A program made the position numbers and the translations under genes. DNA of 49,953 nucleotides, taken from contig JAFQNJ010000045.1 of NCBI GenBank assembly GCA_017395925.1, positions 1 through 49,953 of the forward strand. Reading direction: 5' to 3'. Under the pieces are notes generated by a model. That model searched no databases, had not been told where the DNA came from, and worked only from the letters and a program-made list of their open reading frames with translations. Below, in pieces: positions 40,159 through 46,229 of this stretch. Within the stretch, counting starts at the first letter, position 1. The number at the start of each line of letters is the position of its first letter. This DNA is from Ruminococcus sp. (GTDB lineage: Bacteria > Bacillota > Clostridia > Oscillospirales > Acutalibacteraceae).

Positions 40159-40697
40159 TGCATTGAATCCCTCAACTTTTCGGCACAGTCATCGCCCTTC
40201 AGTTGCTCCACTATAAGCATAGCAAAGTCAACTGTACAGCCGGGGCCTCTGCCTGTAATAATCTTGCCATCGGCTACGGCAGAATCTGATGTGTGCTCTG
40301 CACCTATGAGTTCCCCCTCAAAGCCGGGATAACAGGTGGCACGCTTGCCCTTCAAGATGCCTGCGTGTCCCAGTATCTGGGGTGCGGCACATATTGCGCA
40401 GATATACAGGTCATTCTCCACACAGTGGCGGAGGAGTTTCTGAACTGTGCGGGATTTCTCCAGATTCAGAGTGCCGGGCATTCCACCGGGGAGAATTATA
40501 CCCTCAAGTCCCTCTGTGGTAACATCCTTTGAGCGAAGGTCGGCAACAACTTCAACATCGTGTCCGCCTGTCACTCTCAAAGATTTCATACGGTTAATGG
40601 CAACTGTACGGACATCAATACCTGCACGGCGAAGAATATCCACGGTAGTGATAGCCTCGATTTCCTCAAAGCCTTTGGCAAGTAAACAGTAAAACAT
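40149..40697 (-). CDS. DJ-1/PfpI family protein
   Basis: A 182-residue DJ-1-like protein (glyoxalase III, deglycase or protease claims exist in the family). The nucleophile elbow is ICAICAAPQILGHAG, with Cys in the A-I-C-A-A context, and the partner Glu lies in LLAKGFEEIEAITTVDILRRAG, close to YajL/ThiJ. GIILPGGMPG is also typical. It sits between tmk and the formyl-THF cyclo-ligase; the YajL-type neighbour relation suggests a repair or chaperone role, unproven. Confidence 0.92.
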   Translation of the reverse strand: MFYCLLAKGFEEIEAITTVDILRRAGIDVRTVAINRMKSLRVTGGHDVEVVADLRSKDVTTEGLEGIILPGGMPGTLNLEKSRTVQKLLRHCVENDLYICAICAAPQILGHAGILKGKRATCYPGFEGELIGAEHTSDSAVADGKIITGRGPGCTVDFAMLIVEQLKGDDCAEKLRDSMQCL

Positions 40698-40713
40698 AAC
40701 ATCCTCCTGTTAT

Positions 40714-41394
40714 TTAAATTAAAAAGCTCTTTGCCTTCTCATAAACATCGGCAGAAATGTCCTCAATGCTCCGAGGCTCCGAATTCTCTGCACAAGAAAT
40801 AATATTCCAACCCTGATTCTCTGCGGCAAAGAGAGCACTCTCACGGCAGGCGTGAAGAAACGCTATGTTCTTCTCGTGGAGGTCCTTCTTGGACTCATCC
40901 CCTGAATATCTGCCTGTCATAAGTTTCTGCGACACCTCGGGAGGCATATCCAGATAGATAACTCCGTCGGGTCGGGGAAGCTCCAGTTTCTCATATTCAT
41001 ACTGGGAAAGCCATGATATAAACCTCTCCCACTCATCACGCGGAAGTTTTGTGGTCATATAAATCATATTTGATGTGGAGTAGCGGTCAAGAACAAAGAG
41101 TGTGCCTTCTTCGTAGTCACGCTTCCAGTCCTTGAGGTAACTTGCCACTCTGTCAACTGCATAGAATGAGGCGGCGGCATAAGGATTGACACACATAGGG
41201 TCATCGCCGAATTCTCCGCCCAGATACATCCGCACAAGTGCCGAGCCGTCACTTTCATAGTCAGGAAACGACAGGGTGCGGACCTTGTAGTTTTCGGAGA
41301 GCTTCTCCAGAAGGAGTCTTGACTGTGTAGCTTTGCCCGAGCCGTCGAGACCTTCTATCACAATAATCTTACCTTTATTATTAGAGTTTTCCAT
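40714..41394 (-). CDS. tmk: Thymidylate kinase
   Basis: A 226-residue dTMP kinase. The P-loop is IEGLDGSGKATQ, where the usual Ser/Thr after Lys is Ala followed by Thr; the DRY motif is VLDRYSTSN, the dTMP-binding LSFPDYES and lid region MTGRYSGDESKKDLHE follow. It phosphorylates the product of ThyX, whose gene overlaps its start by 14 bases, so the two are coupled. The lid is long and charged, as in other clostridial enzymes of this type. Confidence 0.93.
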   Translation of the reverse strand: MENSNNKGKIIVIEGLDGSGKATQSRLLLEKLSENYKVRTLSFPDYESDGSALVRMYLGGEFGDDPMCVNPYAAASFYAVDRVASYLKDWKRDYEEGTLFVLDRYSTSNMIYMTTKLPRDEWERFISWLSQYEYEKLELPRPDGVIYLDMPPEVSQKLMTGRYSGDESKKDLHEKNIAFLHACRESALFAAENQGWNIISCAENSEPRSIEDISADVYEKAKSFLI

Positions 41395-42184
41395 ATTTCT
41401 CTCTTACTTCCTTAATTTTTCCGCAGGTCATATTACCTTCGGGGCAAGCACCCCTCATACAGGAGGGACCGCTCTTTGCAAATATATGAGGAGCAACCTC
41501 TTTCACCAGCATCAGCATCTGATATGCAACCTCGCGGATTTCCCACTGAGCACGGTTGCAGCAGCGGTGAGCAAAGAAATTCTCAAGGCTTCTCGCGTTG
41601 AAGGTGCAGACTATCTTTGTGGTGCAGGCGTTGGGGAGAATGTATCTTGCATCCTCGTTAGCCTTCTTTATAAAAGCAGAGCATTTCTGCTTATTCTGAG
41701 CTTTGTAGCTTTCGATTATCTCGGCATCGGTACCTGAATATTCGGCACCTGTTTCCTTAAGGATGTACTTGACAACAAGAGCATCGCGGATTTCGGCATA
41801 AGCCTGCTTCTGAAGCTCAATCACGCGGGAATAAACCTCGGAACAATGCTCATCCGACTCTATTTCGGGAGGGGTCACAAACTCAAAGCTGTTGCCGTCA
41901 ACATAGCGCTGTGACTGCTGGCTGTAGGATGCAATTCTGTGGCGCACCAGCTGATGGGAGCAAGCACGGGAAATGCCCTCGATGCCAAAGGTGAAGGATG
42001 CATGCTCCATGGGACTTGCGTGTCCGATTTCTGCAAGCATATTCACGAATGAGGCTGTCTTTTCCTCATCCAGACCCTGACGGATATCGTCAATTCCCGA
42101 CGGTGAATAGCAAAGTTTTGCGGCGGCGGCGACGGTCTCCTCAGGCGAAGGTGTATGCGCCAGAAGTGTTACCTTTATTGCCAT
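41381..42184 (-). CDS. thyX: Flavin-dependent thymidylate synthase
   Basis: A 267-residue ThyX that methylates dUMP to dTMP with methylene-THF, NADPH and FAD. The ThyX motif RHRxxSxxxxSxR is intact in LVRHRIASYSQQSQRYV; FNARSLENFFAHRCCNRAQWEIRE contains the C-terminal substrate-binding arginines. It needs FAD, linking it to RibU, and folate, linking it to FolT and the cyclo-ligase. The ATG after GAGGGA is chosen over an in-frame start six codons upstream. It heads the thyX-tmk-DJ-1-cyclo-ligase-mltG-U32 operon. Confidence 0.96.
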   Translation of the reverse strand: MAIKVTLLAHTPSPEETVAAAAKLCYSPSGIDDIRQGLDEEKTASFVNMLAEIGHASPMEHASFTFGIEGISRACSHQLVRHRIASYSQQSQRYVDGNSFEFVTPPEIESDEHCSEVYSRVIELQKQAYAEIRDALVVKYILKETGAEYSGTDAEIIESYKAQNKQKCSAFIKKANEDARYILPNACTTKIVCTFNARSLENFFAHRCCNRAQWEIREVAYQMLMLVKEVAPHIFAKSGPSCMRGACPEGNMTCGKIKEVREKYGKL

Positions 42185-42246
42185 AATAATCCCTCTTTTC
42201 AAACTGACGGGATAAACAAAAGGCAGTCTATCCCACTATTGGTCAT

Positions 42247-42275
42247 ATTATATCACAGCATCGTGAAAAAATCAA
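42247..42275 (-). promoter_or_regulatory. Promoter of the thyX-led operon
   Basis: On the minus strand TTGATT (42270-42275), 17 bp, perfect TATAAT (42247-42252). The -35 box lies in the T-rich tail of the terminator of the upstream phage-type cassette. Confidence 0.8.
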
Positions 42276-42311
42276 GAAAAGGCGGTATACCCGCTTTTCA
42301 GGTATACCGCC
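42276..42311 (-). terminator. Terminator at the end of the phage-type cassette
   Basis: A perfect 11-bp stem GGCGGTATACC / GGTATACCGCC (42281-42291 with 42301-42311) with a nine-base loop, followed on the minus strand by TTTTC. It lies 7 bases after the holin stop. Confidence 0.9.
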
Positions 42312-42318
42312 TTCGGTT

Positions 42319-42606
42319 TTACTCTTTATTTTCTGTATTTTCATTCAGGAAGCTATCAACTTTTTCGGCTGTCAGCAGACCTGATTTTATTGCATCCGTT
42401 ACATTCTGTGCTGCCTTTGCCGCAGGTGTGAAATTGTTATTCTTCCAGGCATTCCACACTGCAACTCCTATTACCGCAACAATGGAGATAATCTCATAAG
42501 CCACCTCGTCAGAGACGGGTATGGGATTGAGTCCTGTGGCGGTGAGTGTCATATTTAAAAGGGCAAAGAGTAAAAATAAGAGTCTTACTATCATATTTTT
42601 GTCCAT
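42319..42606 (-). CDS. Phage holin, SPP1 family-like
   Basis: A 95-residue protein with two membrane helices (about 5-25, MIVRLLFLLFALLNMTLTATG, and 37-54, AYEIISIVAVIGVAVWNAW) and the segment WKNNNFTPAAKAAQNVTDAIKSG, which is characteristic of SPP1-type holins. Holins open the membrane so that endolysin reaches peptidoglycan. GGAGAGA precedes the ATG. It follows the GH25 lysin by 9 bases, the classic pairing, and is the last gene of the cassette. Confidence 0.9.
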   Translation of the reverse strand: MDKNMIVRLLFLLFALLNMTLTATGLNPIPVSDEVAYEIISIVAVIGVAVWNAWKNNNFTPAAKAAQNVTDAIKSGLLTAEKVDSFLNENTENKE

Positions 42607-42615
42607 ATTCTCTCC

Positions 42616-43566
42616 TTACTCAATTCCTGCGAGAAGCTTCTGGATATCAGTTGCATCTCGGATGTTAATTTCTCCGTCGCCGTTGAAGTCTCCGGGGACA
42701 GGATATCTCTCCTGAATTGCGGTGTAGAGTGCCGTTACAAACTCTTTGTCCGCAACCTCCGACTCGGGAAGCCCCATAGCCTTGCGGCATTCTTTAATGG
42801 CAGTACCCATACCCTCTCCCGCGTAGTCGTTGCCGTGGGTCATCCTGACGGTACAGAGTTTCATATCGTGGGCAATGAGCAGGATGGTCTTTATACATAG
42901 GATATCGAGACCCTTCTGTCCTACTTTTAGTTCACTTCTTGCAACATAGATTTCTTCCTTTGGTTTATCTTCTTCCGATACGATATCGGGATTATAGATA
43001 ATATTCATATCCACACTTCCCTCAATGCCGCTGACTTTGCCGGAGGAGCTGTACTGCCAGATATCACAGGGAAGCTGTGCCTCGGTGTTATACTGTGCAA
43101 GCCATACGGGATAGATTTTTCGAAGGCTTTCGAAATCAAGATAGTTTGTAAACCAGTTGAGGTTTGAGTAAACTCCCGACTTGAAACCACCTTTGAATAT
43201 GGCATCACAGAAGGCTTTTGCCATATTGGTGAGAGTAGACTTGCCGAACTTTGTCTGGAAGCTCTCCTCCATATCGAAAAACACAGGCATCTGAAGCGTC
43301 TTTCCTTTGAGAACAGCAAGGCAAGCCGCGGCTTCTCGCTTCGCATCCTCCACACTGTCTGCGTAGGAATACCAGTAAGCACCCAGCTTCACTCCTGCTG
43401 CTTTTGCATTTTTATAGTTACGCTCAAATTTGTTATCCACCTGAGAGGCTTCTCTGCCGAAGCCTGCTCGGATTATGGCGTGTTCATATCCTGCTTTTTT
43501 TACCTTTGACCAATCAATATCCCCTTGCCATGTAGAAACATCTATGCATTTTATTTCATCAGCCAT
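42616..43566 (-). CDS. GH25 endolysin with C-terminal half-dockerin
   Basis: A 316-residue lysin. Residues 5-200 are a GH25 muramidase: CIDVSTWQGDIDW with Asp9, the catalytic pair Asp98/Glu100 in MPVFFDMEES, VYSNLNWF, WLAQYN and WQYSSSGKVSGIEGSVDMN. Residues 207-287 form a small domain beginning LKVGQKGLDILCIKTILL, similar to peptidoglycan-binding domain 1. Residues 291-316 are one dockerin F-hand, GDFNGDGEINIRDATDIQK plus LLAGIE, with all calcium-loop acidic positions. There is no signal peptide, so export should depend on the holin. The ATG after GAGGAGG is chosen, 7 codons into the frame. A lysin with dockerin is unusual; see findings. Confidence 0.92.
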   Translation of the reverse strand: MADEIKCIDVSTWQGDIDWSKVKKAGYEHAIIRAGFGREASQVDNKFERNYKNAKAAGVKLGAYWYSYADSVEDAKREAAACLAVLKGKTLQMPVFFDMEESFQTKFGKSTLTNMAKAFCDAIFKGGFKSGVYSNLNWFTNYLDFESLRKIYPVWLAQYNTEAQLPCDIWQYSSSGKVSGIEGSVDMNIIYNPDIVSEEDKPKEEIYVARSELKVGQKGLDILCIKTILLIAHDMKLCTVRMTHGNDYAGEGMGTAIKECRKAMGLPESEVADKEFVTALYTAIQERYPVPGDFNGDGEINIRDATDIQKLLAGIE

Positions 43567-43592
43567 TTTTTCACCTCCTCGGTACATTTTAT

Positions 43593-43877
43593 TCAGGCAA
43601 GTCCCAGCTTGATAAAAATATATCCCACAAGCCCTGCTACAATGCAGAGGAGTGCCTTCTCTACAATTGAGTCCCAGCGTTTCAAGGGCTTATCCTTAAT
43701 CTGCTTGATGTCGGTCTTTATCTCACCGAGGCTTGACTCCATCTCGCTTTGCTTTTCAGCCATAACCGCTACAGATTTAATGAGTTCGTCCTGCTTTTCC
43801 AGGTGCTCCTCGATTTTTTCAATTCTCCGTGTGTTGGACTTGGAGCGGTCGGAAAGTTCCTGCATTTTCACTTCCAC
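43593..43877 (-). CDS. XhlA-like phage lysis-associated membrane protein
   Basis: A 94-residue protein with the XhlA pattern: about 65 residues of amphipathic, charged coiled coil (RSKSNTRRIEKIEEHLEKQDELIKSVAVMAEKQSEMESSLGE), then WDSIVEKALLCIVAGLVGYIFIKLGLA as one C-terminal membrane helix. In Bacillus PBSX, XhlA cooperates with the XhlB holin in lysis. It sits between the EEP gene and the lysin, as in many prophages. The start is GTG, 9 bases after AAGGAGG; in-frame GTG and ATG codons follow within five codons, so the exact start is uncertain. Confidence 0.85.
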   Translation of the reverse strand: MEVKMQELSDRSKSNTRRIEKIEEHLEKQDELIKSVAVMAEKQSEMESSLGEIKTDIKQIKDKPLKRWDSIVEKALLCIVAGLVGYIFIKLGLA

Positions 43878-43891
43878 ATCATATTACCTCC

Positions 43892-44722
43892 TTACGGGTT
43901 TACTGTGAGATATGCCACAAGGGGCAGGTGGTCTATGGTGAGACCAAGGTTTGCATCCGCTTTGATAGTATCTACCGACACCCTGTCAATGGTGATATTG
44001 GCAGATGTGATGATATTGTCCGTCTGCTGATGCACACCACCCGCAAGGTCGGTGCCGCCAAACCAGGTATCAAGGAAGCCGTGCTCCTCGGTGCAGTTTG
44101 AAAGATTATAGCCTTTATCAACAAAGGGTTTTACAATATTCACATAGTCCGCATCGGTGGTACTCTTGCAGACGGTGTTGATATCACCCAGAAGAACGAA
44201 GTACTCCTCCTGAGAAACCGCCTCAAGAAGTTCTGCCGCCTGTTCATATTTATACGGAGTATTGTAATCCAGATGGGTGTTGAATATTGCTATTTGCTTG
44301 CCGTTTACATAGGTATACATCCTCTGATAGCTTCTGGACTCATAGTAGCTTGTATAGTAAGTGGTGGTAGGGCTGATAAGACCGGGAGTTGAATACACCG
44401 CTTTGGTGTAGTTTGCTATGGTGGTGTCCCCCACTGCCTTATACTTCCAGTATCTGTGCAGGAAGGTATCCACTGCCACACCGTCCAGAGTTTTTGAGGT
44501 GTCATACTCCTGAAAGGCAACTATGTCGGGGGTATACTTTTTGAATATAGCATCCATAACCTCCGCATCCGCATTGATGCCCTTAAAGCGCTGGACATTG
44601 AAGCTCATCACCACAAGGTGGGATTTTTTCTCACTTGCATCTGCAGCGAAGAGTTTATGCGCCGCTTTGCCGCATCTGTCAAAAATGTATCTTGCTGTAT
44701 TTCCAATGCTTGAGTAAAACAT
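43892..44722 (-). CDS. Endonuclease/exonuclease/phosphatase (EEP) family enzyme in phage cassette
   Basis: A 276-residue protein. After about 35 residues without family similarity, an EEP (DNase I/sphingomyelinase-like) domain begins: SFNVQRFKG (Asn), DIVAFQEYD (metal Glu), IFNTHLDYN (His), LLGDINTVC (GDxN) and TIDHLPLVAYL (DH) are all in order, so catalysis is likely intact. No signal peptide or membrane helix is visible. Possible substrates are nucleic acid, phospholipid or an inositol phosphate; the sequence does not tell. It overlaps the tail-fibre-like gene by one base (TGATG), so it is translated with it and could be a tail- or lysis-associated enzyme. Confidence 0.85.
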   Translation of the reverse strand: MFYSSIGNTARYIFDRCGKAAHKLFAADASEKKSHLVVMSFNVQRFKGINADAEVMDAIFKKYTPDIVAFQEYDTSKTLDGVAVDTFLHRYWKYKAVGDTTIANYTKAVYSTPGLISPTTTYYTSYYESRSYQRMYTYVNGKQIAIFNTHLDYNTPYKYEQAAELLEAVSQEEYFVLLGDINTVCKSTTDADYVNIVKPFVDKGYNLSNCTEEHGFLDTWFGGTDLAGGVHQQTDNIITSANITIDRVSVDTIKADANLGLTIDHLPLVAYLTVNP

Positions 44723-46149
44723 CAGAGCACCCTCTTCTTTGAGATTTTAATCTTGGTGACAGCGGGAGTACCTGTGTTGAACACAAAGCGAAGACCTGCA
44801 GGTGCGAAGCCATTAATAAGTTCGGGGGGAGTAATCTCGCCGCCGTTGCCTATCCAGTTATACTCCTTGTGGTCAGCTGAAGTGAAGTCACCCTCTGCTT
44901 CAACCTGATTGAGAGCGTATTCGTTGTAAAGTTCAATGGCGATATCGTCTGAACTCTGGGTTGTCTCGAAGTCAAACTTATATGTATAGCCGTACTTGCA
45001 GGGAATGTCAAAATAGATATAGCCGTAACGGTTGGTACCCTGCTTGGTGTAGTAGCCGTACTCGCTCATCACTGCACCTGTGATATTGGCTTCTCGCAGG
45101 TAAGAAAGACCACAGGGAAAAAGCTCGTCAATGGTAAACTCTCTCTGAACCCTGTAGTTATCAAGTCCGAAGGCTTTCACAAATGCTTCATAGGCATCCT
45201 TGCCCTTGTCGCTGGTGTATGCGGTCAGGTCAAAGAGATTATCCAGAGCATCAAGCTGTGGGTCGGTAAGTGTCACCATACCGCCTTTTTCATTCACTTC
45301 GGCAATATGATTATCAAGGCTCTGTGAACTTGCCACAAGAGGTATGAGCTCCTGGGAAAATTCCCTATAGAGCCACTCACCGCCTGTTGAGTGATTTTTG
45401 AGAGTGAGTTCTCTGCGGTTGCTATCAGTTACGGCTGTGAAATAACCCTCACCAAGAGTTGAGCGAAAAGCACAAAGACCTGATACCTCAACTCTGAAGA
45501 GTGTGTCGTCCTTCTGAAGACCGATAATTGTATCCAAATCTCCGTAGGTTCGGATTGAAGCGGTGGCATACTCCACATAATTCTTGGAGAGTTTTTCGGG
45601 AGTAACGGAGTAATCAGCGATTTCCCCCATACTCTTCTTACCGCTGTCAACATACTCCTCACTCTCGGCATCATACAGATACCAGTTGCCGTTTTCACCG
45701 ATATAGGGCAGGAGTACCCTTTCGGCTTCAATCTCTTCTTTCAGACTATTGAGCATCTGCTCATATCGGAGAAACTCGGAATTCTCCTTGTTTTTGAAGA
45801 AGTCGGCACATTCGGCGGACTCCCCCACTACAAAATATTCTGCATTGGTGTGCCAGATAACATTATTTTGGGAGAAGGCTTTTATCTGGACTTTCACAAG
45901 ACCACTCTTGAAGATATGTTCATCAAGCACATCCCATACAAGTATGGTGGCTCCATCGCGCTCCACACCTTCAAGAGCAAAGAAATTCACAGTACCGTCA
46001 TCAAAGGTAAGGTAGATGCGGTAAAGCTCGCAGGGTGTACTCTCGCCCTGCACCGAAAATTCAATTTTTCTTCTGAGGTTATCGCCTGCAAAACCGATAA
46101 AACGCTCATTTTCAGGAATGGTAAGTTTTCCATTCTGGATAGTAATCAT
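44722..46149 (-). CDS. Phage baseplate upper / tail-fibre-like protein
   Basis: A 475-residue protein. Residues 1-115 resemble the BppU N-terminal domain of phage baseplates (MITIQNGKLTIPENERFIGFAGDN, then KIEFSV, VWDVLDEHIFKSGLVKVQI, WHTNAEYFVV); a coiled stretch (120-145) is followed by the tail-fibre collar motif GENGNWYLYDAESEEYVDSG. The rest (170-475) is beta-rich and ends in a possible carbohydrate-binding domain, but without a recognised motif. Such proteins bind receptors on the host wall. The frame runs open upstream through the uvrA terminator; the ATG after GGAGG is clearly the start. It is the first gene of the cassette. Confidence 0.82.
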   Translation of the reverse strand: MITIQNGKLTIPENERFIGFAGDNLRRKIEFSVQGESTPCELYRIYLTFDDGTVNFFALEGVERDGATILVWDVLDEHIFKSGLVKVQIKAFSQNNVIWHTNAEYFVVGESAECADFFKNKENSEFLRYEQMLNSLKEEIEAERVLLPYIGENGNWYLYDAESEEYVDSGKKSMGEIADYSVTPEKLSKNYVEYATASIRTYGDLDTIIGLQKDDTLFRVEVSGLCAFRSTLGEGYFTAVTDSNRRELTLKNHSTGGEWLYREFSQELIPLVASSQSLDNHIAEVNEKGGMVTLTDPQLDALDNLFDLTAYTSDKGKDAYEAFVKAFGLDNYRVQREFTIDELFPCGLSYLREANITGAVMSEYGYYTKQGTNRYGYIYFDIPCKYGYTYKFDFETTQSSDDIAIELYNEYALNQVEAEGDFTSADHKEYNWIGNGGEITPPELINGFAPAGLRFVFNTGTPAVTKIKISKKRVL

Positions 46150-46172
46150 ATAATTACACCTCCATAAGTGGC

Positions 46173-46214
46173 AAAAAAAGAGGAGAAATTGCATAAAACA
46201 ATGCAATTTCTCCT
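46173..46214 (-). terminator. Terminator after uvrA, just before the phage-type cassette
   Basis: A perfect 14-bp stem AGGAGAAATTGCAT / ATGCAATTTCTCCT (46181-46194 with 46201-46214) with a six-base loop, followed on the minus strand by C then seven T residues (46173-46179). It begins 16 bases after the uvrA stop and ends about 8 bases before the ribosome site of the first cassette gene. Confidence 0.93.
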
Positions 46215-46229
46215 GAAAAAATGAAAACT

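Larger units (their letters stand above)
42319..46149 (-). mobile_element. Isolated phage-type tail-fibre and lysis cassette
   Basis: Five genes in one direction: baseplate/tail-fibre-like protein, EEP-family enzyme, XhlA-like protein, GH25 lysin and SPP1-type holin. This is the order of the end of a siphophage late operon. No capsid, terminase, portal, tail-tube, integrase or repressor genes are present and the flanks are uvrA and thyX, both housekeeping. No direct repeats that could be attachment sites were found at the borders. It is either the remnant of a decayed prophage or a retained module. Tight gene spacing (0-26 bases), intact frames and ribosome sites argue that it is kept under selection. 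Confidence 0.75.
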
